From the NCBI RefSeq assembly GCF_029502005.1, contig NZ_JAMQOT010000003.1:62001-126000 (forward strand): DNA of 64,000 bases. Direction: 5' to 3'. Both the position numbers and the translations under genes were made by a program. Shown piece by piece: positions 54,663 through 63,185 of this stretch; position 1 is the stretch's first letter; every line of letters begins with the position of its first letter. The notes under the pieces are model-generated. The model saw only the letters and a program-made list of their open reading frames with translations, did not search any database and was not told the origin of the DNA. The DNA comes from Natrinema salsiterrestre (GTDB taxonomy: Archaea > Halobacteriota > Halobacteria > Halobacteriales > Natrialbaceae).

Positions 54663-55843
54663 ACTTTCCGCACGACGTCCGGGTCCTCGAGCAACTGGTG
54701 TTCGGTGTAACTTCCCTCCGCACTTCCCCCGCTTCGGCGGGCCTGCTCGAGGATGTCGAGGAAGGCGTGCTCCTTCAGCAGATCCCGCACCCGGCGCAGG
54801 GAGAGGGGCTCGGACCGCTCCTGTCGACAGATCTCCTCGTAGACGTCGTAGATCTTCGTCGTCCGGAACCCGTCCTCGTCGGCGGTGTTGAGCGAGAGGA
54901 CCGCCAGCGCCTGCAGAACGTGCCTCGAGTGGGGCGTCGAGCCGCGGATGAGCTCCCGAAAGCGGTCGGTCTCGGCTCGCTCGCGGGCCTGGACGACGAA
55001 CTCCTCTCGAACGGTATCGCTCCCCTTCGACTGGGCGATCTCGCCGGCGTACCGGAGGATGTCGATCGCCTTCCGCGCATCGCCGTGCTCGCGGGCGGCC
55101 AGCGCCGCGGCCCGCGGGATGACAGAGGGCTCGAGCACGCCGTCTTTGAACGCGTCGCTGCGGGCCTCCATGATGGTCCGGAGCTGGTTCGCGTCGTACG
55201 GCGGGAAGACGAACTCGCGCTCGCAGAGGCTGGACTTGACCCGCTCGTCCAGCCGATCCTTGTACTTGATCTTGTTACTGATCCCGATCACGCCGATCTT
55301 GCACGACTCGAGCTTGCCGGCTTCGCCCGCGCGCGAGAGTTGCATCAGGATGTCGTCGTCGTCGAGCTTGTCGACCTCGTCCAGGATGACGAGGACGACG
55401 TCGTACTGGGAATCCAGCACCGTCCAGAGGCGCTTGTAGTACGTCGAGGTGCTGAGCCCCTTGTCGGGGATTCGGACGTCGGTGACCGCCGGTTCGTTCA
55501 ACGAGTGGGCGATCGTCTGGACGGCCTGCGTCTCCGTGTTATCCTGAGCGCAGTCGACGTAGGCGAAGGCCGACGTGACGTCTTCGTCCCCCGCGACGCG
55601 GACGGCCCGCTCCGAGATGTACTTCGCACAGAGGGACTTTCCCGTTCCCGTCTTGCCGTAAATGAGGAGGTTGCTCGGACTCTGGCCGAAGATCGCCGGA
55701 TTGACCGCGTTCGCGAGTTCCGAAATCTCGTCGTCCCGGCCGACGATTCGCCCTTCCGCTGGGAGGTGGTTGATCTCGAGGAGTTCCTTGTTCTCGAAGA
55801 TCGGATCGTCGCGAGTGAACAGATCGTCGCCGGAACCGGACAT
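54638..55843 (-). CDS. orc1: Orc1/Cdc6 replication initiator
   Basis: A 401-residue AAA+ initiator. Walker A GKTGTGKS is at 63-70 and Walker B ILDEVDKL at 153-160; the arginine-finger region and the C-terminal winged-helix domain (about 305-400, RRVRDLLKEHAFLDILEQ) are visible. It binds ORB elements to open the origin. The start at 55843 is only 7 nt from an ORB-like repeat, so the gene is probably autoregulated. Haloarchaea carry several orc genes, each linked to its own origin; which one this is cannot be told. Confidence 0.94.
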   Translation of the reverse strand: MSGSGDDLFTRDDPIFENKELLEINHLPAEGRIVGRDDEISELANAVNPAIFGQSPSNLLIYGKTGTGKSLCAKYISERAVRVAGDEDVTSAFAYVDCAQDNTETQAVQTIAHSLNEPAVTDVRIPDKGLSTSTYYKRLWTVLDSQYDVVLVILDEVDKLDDDDILMQLSRAGEAGKLESCKIGVIGISNKIKYKDRLDERVKSSLCEREFVFPPYDANQLRTIMEARSDAFKDGVLEPSVIPRAAALAAREHGDARKAIDILRYAGEIAQSKGSDTVREEFVVQARERAETDRFRELIRGSTPHSRHVLQALAVLSLNTADEDGFRTTKIYDVYEEICRQERSEPLSLRRVRDLLKEHAFLDILEQARRSGGSAEGSYTEHQLLEDPDVVRKVLVETDDA

Positions 55844-55849
55844 GCTCGA

Positions 55850-55869
55850 ACACCGTGTTTCCGGTGAAA
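55850..55869 (-). repeat. ORB-like element 1
   Basis: ACACCGTGTTTCCGGTGAAA, 7 nt upstream of the orc1 ATG. Identical to element 2. Confidence 0.8.
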
Positions 55870-56024
55870 TAGTGTTTCCGTTTGTGACTGGGGAGTCGGT
55901 CCTGAACCGGAGAGTGCCGTTACTGACGGTGCAAAGAGATATTCCGAGTAGGATTCGTTCTGGTACAGTCCCGGACTCCTTTCCTCGGTGGACCGGTTCG
56001 GGAACCGATCGGTGGTGAACACAC

Positions 56025-56044
56025 ACACCGTGTTTCCGGTGAAA
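56025..56044 (-). repeat. ORB-like element 2
   Basis: Identical 20-mer and orientation to element 1, with an ACAC extension on its left. Confidence 0.8.
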
Positions 56045-56085
56045 CGGAGAACGGAGGGTGTGAGGGGCAGGGGGTAATTGGAGCG

Positions 56086-56105
56086 CTCCACCGGAAATGC
56101 GGTGT
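56086..56105 (+). repeat. ORB-like element 3 (diverged)
   Basis: CTCCACCGGAAATGCGGTGT, opposite orientation, 16 of 20 matches to the perfect element, followed by GTGGGGT. Confidence 0.65.
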
Positions 56106-56234
56106 GTGGGGTGCTCTCACTCGTTAGTTGGAAATCGTCAGCACGATCGGCGTCGAAACGGGTGGTCGGAGTATCCGGTCCCGTTTCGATCCGCAGGCGT
56201 ACTGACTTCGATCCACTCGGCGAGTTGTACTCAC

Positions 56235-56275
56235 AACACCCATTTATATATTCCTATAACATACAGATACGTCAC
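56235..56275. other. AT-rich stretch, candidate DNA unwinding element
   Basis: A run containing CATTTATATATTCCTATAAC is strongly AT-rich within a GC-rich genome and sits among the opposed ORB-like repeats. Its position suits duplex opening by Orc1. Confidence 0.6.
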
Positions 56276-56425
56276 TGACATGTGTCAGATGCAACAGATT
56301 TGTTGGGAATAGAGACATCCGTTGGTAGAGGGATCCGTTAGGAATGTAGAGACGGGTCTCGAGCCACTGCTTCATTCTCCCGAAGCGACGGATACAGTGA
56401 TTCGTCGATGGCCAGTGATTCTTTC

Positions 56426-56445
56426 TTTCACCGGAAATCCGGTGT
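56426..56445 (+). repeat. ORB-like element 4
   Basis: TTTCACCGGAAATCCGGTGT, 18 of 20 matches to element 5, followed by GT-rich sequence. Confidence 0.75.
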
Positions 56446-56453
56446 GTAGTGGA

Positions 56454-56536
56454 TACTGATCCGGTGATCCGGTGGGTGTGTGGTGGATACTCGTCCAGTG
56501 GCGTACTCGTCCGGTAAGTGTGTAACTCGTACGGTG
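56454..56536 (+). repeat. Degenerate 13-mer repeats (TACTCGTCCGGTG)
   Basis: Four copies at 56454-56466, 56488-56500, 56504-56516 and 56524-56536 within a GT-rich tract next to ORB element 4. They may be secondary initiator sites. Confidence 0.6.
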
Positions 56537-56825
56537 TGAGATCGTGTGGCGTAGTGTTGATCGAATCTTGGAATCATCTCGAGCGTGCTGTACCCAGTGG
56601 GTTCCCGACCACCGTCGAGATGTTCCAGAGGCCTGTCAGAGTCTCGAAATCCGCCGAGAACCCCGTGCTCGTCGCGTCTGCCAGCTCTCGACAAACCGTC
56701 CGATTCAACGGAAGGCGTCTGCCTCTATCAAAACTTCTGTCTCCGTCGAAATCCTACTGGTCGTCGCCTCCGCTCGGTAGTGTACGGGACCGATTCGATT
56801 GCAGTGTACGCCCCTCTCGATGTGA

Positions 56826-56845
56826 TTTCACCGGAAACACGGTGT
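56826..56845 (+). repeat. ORB-like element 5
   Basis: TTTCACCGGAAACACGGTGT is the exact reverse complement of elements 1 and 2, followed by GGGTGTG. It borders the TFB pseudogene. Confidence 0.8.
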
Positions 56846-56853
56846 GGGTGTGA

Positions 56854-57421
56854 TCAGTCACGATTCCGTCTCTGGCACTGTCTAGTTCTGCCCCTCCCCG
56901 ACTGGCACGCTTCCGTCGAGAACTTTTCGAATTTTGCAGATCCTGCGATCGTAGCCGTTCCGATACTTTCGGTATCGAGTTGTTCTACTTGTACCCCCTC
57001 TGGAACGTTGTTTTCGGTTCGGAACCGTTTGATGATCCGGCCTTTCGCTACTTCTCCAGTGGATGTGTTCTTTGCGATCTTTGCTGATACGATACGCGAC
57101 GCAGTCGATTCAGCTGCCGTCGCTTCTGACTCGAGAGCGTGTTTCCGTTCCCATCTCGGTGATAGCCGGTTTCGGTGGACAGACACCGATCGTGACGCGT
57201 TGGCGTCAGTGGTGTGCCAGTCCGTTTCTTCGATACCTGCCCGTCACTCCGTCCCCAATCGGCCCTCGATCGAGTTGGTTCTCCTCGAGAACGAGTCCAC
57301 AGTCCTCACAGGTCGTTTCACGGTCAGCCTGTCGAACACTGCCACCACAATCGGGACACGCAGTCGTAGTCGTCTGGACGTTTTCGTCGAACGCCGTCGT
57401 ATAGACGTCTCTCGCTGCCAT
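56854..57421 (-). pseudogene. Truncated, frameshifted TFB (transcription factor B) pseudogene
   Basis: From ATG 57421 the frame reads MAARDVYTTAFDENVQ and the zinc ribbon CPDCGGSVRQADRETTCEDCG, typical of haloarchaeal TFB. After LDRGP the expected WR/RTGTPLTPTRHDRCLSTETGY lies in another frame, so there is at least one frameshift. The following cyclin-like part is scrambled across frames with stops (for example near AKIAKNTSTGEVAK) and ends around 56880; the second cyclin repeat is missing. It is therefore not a working TFB. Confidence 0.8.
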
Positions 57422-57542
57422 CCTTGACTCCGAAGGGAACAACAGAACAGCCCCTTCACCCCTTCTGGGGCGATACGCATCACTGGATCTCTCTGGGCAG
57501 CGGTGTGGAACGCAGAAAGAACAGCGGTGACTCCGCTCTCAG

Positions 57543-57932
57543 TTACCGTTTCGATGCCTCGTCGAGAAGCATGATTGCACCGCCGAGAAGTGCGAGGTTC
57601 TTGAGGAAGTTGATCTTGTTACCCTGTCGTTCCGTCCCCTCCATCGCCCAGAAGTTGTGAATGAACGGCGTCGTGCCGAGGAAGAACAGGATCAGTGCGC
57701 CGGCCGACGCCCGCGGGAACTTCCAGAGAATGACTCCGAGATTCGCGACGAAGAGCATGCCGGTGACGAACGGGACGAGTACGTCGGGCATCGGGACGCC
57801 CTTTTCCTCGGCGATAGCGACACGTTTGTCGTTGTTCTTGAACCCGTCGACGGCCATGTACGCGAGGATACCACCGTACAGCGCCCGTCCGAGGAACGAC
57901 GGCGGCGTGTCCGCTGTCTCAGACGGAGTCAT
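57543..57932 (-). CDS. DoxX-family membrane protein
   Basis: A 129-residue protein with about four helices. FLGRALYGGILAYMAVDGFKN and the terminal TERQGNKINFLKNLALLGGAIMLL match DoxX. DoxX-like proteins act with oxidoreductases or in quinol or sulfur-redox contexts. Its start overlaps the Asp-box gene stop by 4 nt; it is the second gene of that operon. Confidence 0.85.
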   Translation of the reverse strand: MTPSETADTPPSFLGRALYGGILAYMAVDGFKNNDKRVAIAEEKGVPMPDVLVPFVTGMLFVANLGVILWKFPRASAGALILFFLGTTPFIHNFWAMEGTERQGNKINFLKNLALLGGAIMLLDEASKR

Positions 57933-58981
57933 GCGTTCACCACCTCGATCCGACTGACGTTCGTCGGGACCCGGCCGACCGTCTCGTACTCACCCGTGTC
58001 CATCCGACGCATGATCCGTCCCTCTACGTCGTCGCGCTGGTCGGGGACGTCGAAGAGCCCGGACCCACAGATCACGTCTCCGTCGTAGACGTCCCACGTC
58101 TCGATGACCTCGTGGGGCTCGCCCGGGAACGAGACGCGCTCGAAGTCCCGACCGAAGTTCGTCGACTCGAACAGCGCCACCTCGTGGTCGTCGTCGACCC
58201 ATGCCGGGGGTGCCTCCTCGCCACCGCAGAAGAACACGGTCCCGTCGTGGACGAAGACGCGTCGGATGTACGAGAAGTCGCTGCCGCGGTCGAGCCGCGT
58301 CCAGGAGTCGCCGGCGTCGGTCGTCCGGTAGAGTCCGCCCTCCCCGACGGCGTGGCCGAGGCCGAGGTTCTCCAGATCGTGGTCGAGATAGCCGGTCGCC
58401 GCGAGCCAGACGTCCTCGGAGATCGGGAGGACCTGATGGACGTCGTCGACGATGGTGTCGCGCCGGTCGGTCCACGTCTGGCCGCCGTCATTGCTCAGAT
58501 GGATGCCGCCCGCTTCGACGCCGGCGATCAACTGCTCCGGCCGCCCCGGAACGACCTCGAGGGCTCGAAGCCGAGCGTAGTGTGGGTCGATCGGCGATTC
58601 CCAGTGACCGCGGGACGGGAGTTCGCGGAACCCCTTCAGCTCGGACCACGTCTCGCCGTCGTCGACGGACCTGAAGATGTACGGGTCGTTCGTTCCGGCG
58701 TAGAGCACGCCATCAGCGGTCGCGAGAATCGACCACACCTCGCTCTGTCCGGCGTGCCAGAAGCGGTCGCCGAGCGGAACGCCGAGATCCTCCCACGTCC
58801 GACCCCCGTCGAGCGAGCGATACGCACCCGTCGACGACGCGACGAACACGCCCTCTGTGTGGTCCCACGACGTGACGGCGGTCACGACCTCACAGTCGAG
58901 GACCTGTTCGAGGTCGCCGGGTTCGAACGGTACGCCCTCCGCTCGGTATAGACCGTCATCTGTCCCGATTAACAGTGTCAT
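57929..58981 (-). CDS. Asp-box (BNR) beta-propeller protein
   Basis: A 350-residue protein starting MTLLIGTDDGLYRAEGVPF. Repeated Asp-box motifs SLDGGRTW, SVDDGETW, SNDGGQTW and TTDAGDSW mark at least four propeller blades. No signal peptide is visible, so it is probably cytoplasmic. Sialidase-type catalytic residues are not recognisable; the propeller may hold an unknown substrate. First gene of an operon with DoxX. Its TATA (TTTATTATG on the minus strand) abuts an inverted repeat. Confidence 0.8.
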   Translation of the reverse strand: MTLLIGTDDGLYRAEGVPFEPGDLEQVLDCEVVTAVTSWDHTEGVFVASSTGAYRSLDGGRTWEDLGVPLGDRFWHAGQSEVWSILATADGVLYAGTNDPYIFRSVDDGETWSELKGFRELPSRGHWESPIDPHYARLRALEVVPGRPEQLIAGVEAGGIHLSNDGGQTWTDRRDTIVDDVHQVLPISEDVWLAATGYLDHDLENLGLGHAVGEGGLYRTTDAGDSWTRLDRGSDFSYIRRVFVHDGTVFFCGGEEAPPAWVDDDHEVALFESTNFGRDFERVSFPGEPHEVIETWDVYDGDVICGSGLFDVPDQRDDVEGRIMRRMDTGEYETVGRVPTNVSRIEVVNA

Positions 58982-59011
58982 ACGTACCGTGTACGGCGGG
59001 CTCATAATAAA

Positions 59012-59031
59012 GTTTTACCAAGCTGTAAAAC
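59012..59031. promoter_or_regulatory. Operator-like inverted repeat GTTTTAC-N6-GTAAAAC
   Basis: A perfect 7-bp inverted repeat with a 6-nt spacer, next to the TATA of the Asp-box gene and upstream of the divergent TatD-like gene. The core TTTAC-N6-GTAAA is the same as at 62486-62501 beside the TetR gene. Confidence 0.65.
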
Positions 59032-59109
59032 GCTAAGTGGGAGCGGCGGAAACGGGGATACGACCGCTCACTGTGGCCCGCTATCTCCCACAGGGTCCGC
59101 CAACTCACC

Positions 59110-60114
59110 ATGACCGCATCACACCCGACGAAGCGACCGACAGACGCAGCGCATCTCGATGATTCCGACGTCGACCTGCCGCCGGAACTCCTCAATCTCC
59201 CGTGGGTGGACATCCACAACCACGCGCACACGCTCTCGTGGGAGGACCGGGAGCGGTACGCGCTCGCCGGCTGTCGGTCGATGATGATGGTCGCCTCCGG
59301 CTATCACTGGACTCCGTACAAGCCGGTCGAGGCCGACGATATCCGGTTCCTCTGGGACGACGCGATCAATCGACGCGCAGCGATCCAGCGAAACCACTTC
59401 TTCGAGGCCAAACTGGGCCTCGGGATTCACACGGGGGTCCGTATCGAGAATCCGGACGAGCTTCTGGACGCGATGGACGCGTACTGCGAGCTCGACGAAG
59501 TGATCGCGATCGGCGAGACGGGCGTGACGCCCTCCCAGCACGTGAGTCGCTGGGACGTCGACCAGCAGCAGGCGATCGTTCAGGGGCAGATGGAACTCGC
59601 CGACGAGCACGATCTGCCGGTCCTCCTGCACACGCCGAACCAGTCTACCGACTCGAGGCGATCGTACCGTGACGGGATCGGGATTCCGGGATACGAAAAG
59701 AACACCGGCCTCGGTGCCGACCCCGTCATCGACAGTGATAACCCCGCGCTCGAGTCGGTCAAGCGGGATATCGAAGCGATGCGTGACGCCGGCTTATCCG
59801 ACCGACGGGTAGTCGCCTCTCACGCCGACGGGAACAACACCGAGTACCTGATGGAGAACACCGACTGTTATCTGAGCTACACCATCGGCCACTCGTGGCT
59901 CATCGGTGTTACCGCGGCCGACGTGGCCGACGCCATCGACGAGTACGGTCCGGAGCGGATCATGATCGACACGGACTGTGCGAACGTCCTCAGAACGGAC
60001 CCCTTCGCGCTGAAGCGAGCGATCTTCGAACTGTATCGCTACGGAATCGACGAAGCGGCAATCCGGAAAGTCGTCCTCGAGAACCCGCGCGACGTCTTCG
60101 ATTTCGACGCCTGA
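59110..60114 (+). CDS. TatD-like metal-dependent hydrolase
   Basis: A 334-residue TIM-barrel hydrolase. Metal ligands are seen in VDIHNHAHT (HxH), IGETGVT (Glu), LLHTPNQ, ASHADGNNTEY and IDTDCAN (Asp). The 60-residue segment near 65-125 and the lack of nuclease context suggest hydrolysis of a small ring or ester rather than DNA. Divergent from the Asp-box operon, convergent with the FAH gene. Confidence 0.8.
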   Translation: MTASHPTKRPTDAAHLDDSDVDLPPELLNLPWVDIHNHAHTLSWEDRERYALAGCRSMMMVASGYHWTPYKPVEADDIRFLWDDAINRRAAIQRNHFFEAKLGLGIHTGVRIENPDELLDAMDAYCELDEVIAIGETGVTPSQHVSRWDVDQQQAIVQGQMELADEHDLPVLLHTPNQSTDSRRSYRDGIGIPGYEKNTGLGADPVIDSDNPALESVKRDIEAMRDAGLSDRRVVASHADGNNTEYLMENTDCYLSYTIGHSWLIGVTAADVADAIDEYGPERIMIDTDCANVLRTDPFALKRAIFELYRYGIDEAAIRKVVLENPRDVFDFDA

Positions 60115-60163
60115 GTTCCGGACTGCCGACCCACGGCGGATCGAAACGACGCTCAGCGCGCCG

Positions 60164-61051
60164 TCAGTCGTATTCGCAGCTGTTCCGAAGCTCTCCGAGC
60201 TCTTCGACACCGATAGTCACGTCGTCGCCGTCCTCGAGCAGGACCGGCGGCTCTCGATACACGCCGACGCCCGGCGGCGTCCCCGTGAAGAGCAGGTCGC
60301 CGGGTTTCAGCGTGAACGCTCGACTGCAGAACGACACGAGCTCGTCGATGCCGAAGATGAGGTTCGACGTCGACGACTCCTGTAACCGTTCACCGTTCAC
60401 CTCCGCCCAGATCTCGAGGTCGTGCGGGTCGGAGACCTCGTCTGTCGTCACGAGCTCCGGCCCGGTCGGGGCGAACGAGTCGAGGCTCTTCCCGCGGACC
60501 CACTGGCCGTCGCCGTGTTGAAGGTCCCGGGCGGAGACGTCGTTGCCGATCATGAACCCGGCGACGTGGTCGAGTGCCTCGTCCCGGTCGACGCGTCGCG
60601 CTTCCTCGCCGATCACTACGACCAGCTCGGCCTCGTAGTCGACCTTTTCGGTCAGCTCCGGGTCCCAGGAAATAGTGCTCTCGGGCCCGGTGACGGTCGT
60701 GGGGAACTTCGAGAACAGCACCGGCTCGTCCGGGATCGGATTGTCTCCCTCCTCGGCGTGGTCCTGGTAGTTGAGCCCGACACAGACGATCTTCTCCGGA
60801 TCGGTGACCGGCGCGGTCCGCTCGACGGCCGCGAGATCGTAGACGCCGACGCCGGTCTCCTCGGCGTATTCGATCGCCAGTTCGGCCTTCCGTTGCCACT
60901 CCCAGTTCGCCAAGAGCGCGCTCGTTTCGTTCTCGATGTGGACGCCGGTGGCAGCGCCTGCCTCCGGTAGGTTGACGACTGTCTCGTCATCGATCGCTAC
61001 GCCACACCACGGTTCGTCCGCTTCCGTCGTCTGATATTGTCCGAGTCGCAT
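60164..61051 (-). CDS. Fumarylacetoacetate hydrolase (FAH) family protein
   Basis: A 295-residue protein with the FAH core: VCVGLNYQDHAEE, PVLFSKFPTTVTGPES, VDYEAELVVVIGEEAR, GFMIGNDVSARDLQ, GKSLDSFAPTGPELVT and LFTGTPPGVGVYREPP. The metal-binding Glu-x-Glu (YEAEL) and Asp (GNDVS) are present. These enzymes hydrolyse or decarboxylate/isomerise acyl-pyruvates in ring-cleavage pathways. Second gene of the amidohydrolase operon (44-nt gap). Confidence 0.9.
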   Translation of the reverse strand: MRLGQYQTTEADEPWCGVAIDDETVVNLPEAGAATGVHIENETSALLANWEWQRKAELAIEYAEETGVGVYDLAAVERTAPVTDPEKIVCVGLNYQDHAEEGDNPIPDEPVLFSKFPTTVTGPESTISWDPELTEKVDYEAELVVVIGEEARRVDRDEALDHVAGFMIGNDVSARDLQHGDGQWVRGKSLDSFAPTGPELVTTDEVSDPHDLEIWAEVNGERLQESSTSNLIFGIDELVSFCSRAFTLKPGDLLFTGTPPGVGVYREPPVLLEDGDDVTIGVEELGELRNSCEYD

Positions 61052-61095
61052 TTGATGTACTGAATTTGTATCGTCGTCTCACGCGCTGCAGGTGT

Positions 61096-62451
61096 TCACA
61101 GATCCAGCCCGGCTTCGTCGATCAGGCGCTGTCCGGACGCCACGAACCGCTCGAACTCCTCGTCCACCTTCGGGTTCAGGAGTTCGCCGTCGTGCTTGAC
61201 CGGTTCGCCGTCGACGAGCACCGTCTCGATGTGGGACGGATCGGACTGGAACACTACGGTCTCGATCGGAGAGTGCGACGGCGCCGTCATGAAGTCGTCG
61301 GTGTCGATCAGCACGATATCCGCGCGTTTGCCCGGCGTGAGTGTGCCGATCTCGTCCGCCATGTTCAGTGCCTTCGCCCCCTCGATCGTCGCCATCTCGA
61401 GGGTGTCTCGCGCCGAAATACTCACCTCGGAAACCTCCTCGTCGTTCTCGAGGACCGCCTGGTTGTCGAACATCCGCTGGAGCTGCATCCCGATCCGCAT
61501 CTGGCTGCCCATGTCGCCGCTGATGTTCGAACAGACGTCGACGCCCCACGCCGGGCGTCCGCCCGCTTCGAGCACCTTTCCGGTGACGGGGATGCCGTGG
61601 CCCATCTGCATTTCGACCTCCGGCGTCGACGAGAAGGAGACGCCCTGCTCGACGGCGTGATCGATGTCTTCCTGGGCGAAGTGGTTCCCGTGAGCGACGT
61701 TGACGTCCGGGCCGAGCATATCGTGGAGGGCCCCGAAGCCCTGGTAGTCGTCGCCGTACACCGACGACGACCACAGCGCGGCACCCATGTGGATCGTACT
61801 GAGGACTCCCAACTCTCGTGCCAGTTCCAGGTCGCTGCGGGCGGTTTCATCGGTACAGAAATCCGGCCCTCGGAGCCCGAGGGCTAAGCTGAGCAGGTCG
61901 TCGTCGCGGATCTTCTCCTCGTGGAGCTCGCGGATCTTCCCTTCGGGGAGGCCGACGTCGCTTTCGTACCACCACTTCGCCGCGTCGTCACCCGGCGGGC
62001 CGTAGGTGTACACCGCGCGCATCCCGGCGTCCTGCAGCGCGTCGACGGCCCGTTCGCCGTGTTCGAGCGAGTTGGGATACGACCAGTCCAGAGCCGTGGT
62101 CGTTCCCGTATAGAGCTTCTCCAGCGCACCGAAGAGGCCGCCGAGATACATGTCTTCGGGCCGGTAGAGCCCGGTGATATTGCCGAGCATGTCATCGAAG
62201 TATTCGCCCATGAGCGACCAGTCCCCGGCGATTCCCCGTACTTGAGTCTGTGCGAGATGGATGTGCGAGTCGACGAAGCCGGGTACGACGATGTGGTCGT
62301 CCGCGTCGATGACCTCGGCGTTCGATGGAGAGAGTCCGCGGCCGACCTCGATTATCTCTCCGTCTTCGATGAGAACGTCGGCCTCGTCCAGTTGTCCGAT
62401 CTCCGGATCGAGGGAAACGACGGTCCCGTTTCGTATGATCGTTCGTGACAT
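61096..62451 (-). CDS. Amidohydrolase (TrzN/SAH-deaminase-like, metal-dependent)
   Basis: A 451-residue amidohydrolase starting MSRTIIRNGTVVSLDPE. HxH (VDSHIHLAQ), LSTIHMG, NVAHGNHFAQED and the metal Asp in WGVDVCSNIS are present. The family deaminates or dechlorinates N-heterocycles. The shape is close to cytosine/guanine deaminase-like enzymes, but the substrate is not determined. It is first in a two-gene operon with FAH; the TATA region overlaps the operator-like repeat at 62486. Confidence 0.85.
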   Translation of the reverse strand: MSRTIIRNGTVVSLDPEIGQLDEADVLIEDGEIIEVGRGLSPSNAEVIDADDHIVVPGFVDSHIHLAQTQVRGIAGDWSLMGEYFDDMLGNITGLYRPEDMYLGGLFGALEKLYTGTTTALDWSYPNSLEHGERAVDALQDAGMRAVYTYGPPGDDAAKWWYESDVGLPEGKIRELHEEKIRDDDLLSLALGLRGPDFCTDETARSDLELARELGVLSTIHMGAALWSSSVYGDDYQGFGALHDMLGPDVNVAHGNHFAQEDIDHAVEQGVSFSSTPEVEMQMGHGIPVTGKVLEAGGRPAWGVDVCSNISGDMGSQMRIGMQLQRMFDNQAVLENDEEVSEVSISARDTLEMATIEGAKALNMADEIGTLTPGKRADIVLIDTDDFMTAPSHSPIETVVFQSDPSHIETVLVDGEPVKHDGELLNPKVDEEFERFVASGQRLIDEAGLDL

Positions 62452-62485
62452 GATCAACTGCTATGTTTGACCATAAGGTTAAAAA

Positions 62486-62501
62486 TTTACCGTCCGGTAA
62501 A
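62486..62501. promoter_or_regulatory. Operator-like inverted repeat TTTACCG-TC-CGGTAAA
   Basis: A perfect 7-bp inverted repeat with a 2-nt centre (TTTAC-N6-GTAAA core) in the amidohydrolase/tetR divergent gap. It overlaps the likely amidohydrolase TATA and precedes the tetR TATA (ATTATATATC, about 62532-62541). Confidence 0.7.
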
Positions 62502-62561
62502 CAATGTCCGTCGCGGGTTTCGGAGCAATCGTATTATATATCTCTCGCTACGATTACCCGT

Positions 62562-63185
62562 ATGAGCGAATCCCGCGACAAGGTCTCCTCCAAAGACACC
62601 CGGCAGGTCATCATGGAAGCGACCTTCCGTGCCCTGAGCGAGCACGGGTACAAGGACCTTCGCATGCGTGACATCGGTGACGAGATGGAACTCACTCGGC
62701 AAGTCATCCACTACCACTTCGACGGCAAGTACGACCTCCTGTCGTCGTTTCTCGAGTACATCATCGATCAGTACGAGGGAAGCGTCGAGGTCAACGAGGA
62801 CGCCGAGGTCAGAACGGAACTCAACGCCCGGATCGACCAGTGTCTGTTCGGCCCGGAGTTCGAGGACTTCAGTCACTGGGAGCGAATGAAGGTGTACCAC
62901 GAACTGTACACGTACGCCCAGAACGACGGCGAGCACCGAGAGATATTCGACGACCACTACGACCGGATTCGCGGCAGCATCGTCGAAGTCGTCGAAGACG
63001 GCATCGAAGAGGGAACGTTCGAACCCGTCAACGCCGACCGCATGGGTCAGCTCATCACCGACGTCATCCACGCCGCCCGCGGCCGTCGGATCTCGCTGGG
63101 TCACGAGGACGCACCGGAAGAAGCTCGAAAGGCCATCGACGAGTTCATTCTCGATTCGTTGTACGCGTCACAGACCGAGGATTAA
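62562..63185 (+). CDS. TetR-family transcriptional regulator
   Basis: A 207-residue protein starting MSESRDKVSSKDTRQVIMEATFRALSEHGYKDLRMRDIGDEMELTRQVIHYHFDGKYDLLSSF, a clear TetR HTH (about 12-58). The C-terminal domain should bind a ligand. A TATA box about 25 nt upstream supports the start. Divergent from the amidohydrolase-FAH operon, so it probably controls it and itself. Converges with the small OB-fold gene, overlapping it by 4 nt. Confidence 0.92.
   Translation: MSESRDKVSSKDTRQVIMEATFRALSEHGYKDLRMRDIGDEMELTRQVIHYHFDGKYDLLSSFLEYIIDQYEGSVEVNEDAEVRTELNARIDQCLFGPEFEDFSHWERMKVYHELYTYAQNDGEHREIFDDHYDRIRGSIVEVVEDGIEEGTFEPVNADRMGQLITDVIHAARGRRISLGHEDAPEEARKAIDEFILDSLYASQTED

Larger units (their letters stand above)
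55850..56845. other. Probable replication origin (ORB array plus AT-rich unwinding region)
   Basis: About 1 kb lies between orc1 and a TFB pseudogene with no intact gene. It contains five ORB-like 20-mers: two in one orientation (55850-55869, 56025-56044) and three in the other (56086-56105, 56426-56445, 56826-56845), giving an inverted layout. In the second orientation the element reads TTTCACCGGAAACACGGTGT followed by a G/T-rich tail, like the haloarchaeal ORB with its G-string. AT-rich DNA and GT-rich 13-mers lie between. Function as an origin is inferred from this layout. Confidence 0.85.

Noticed and set aside
56585-57427. 280-codon plus-strand frame across the origin edge
   Set aside because: Ser/Cys/Arg-rich, spans an ORB-like element and lies antisense to the recognisable TFB zinc ribbon.
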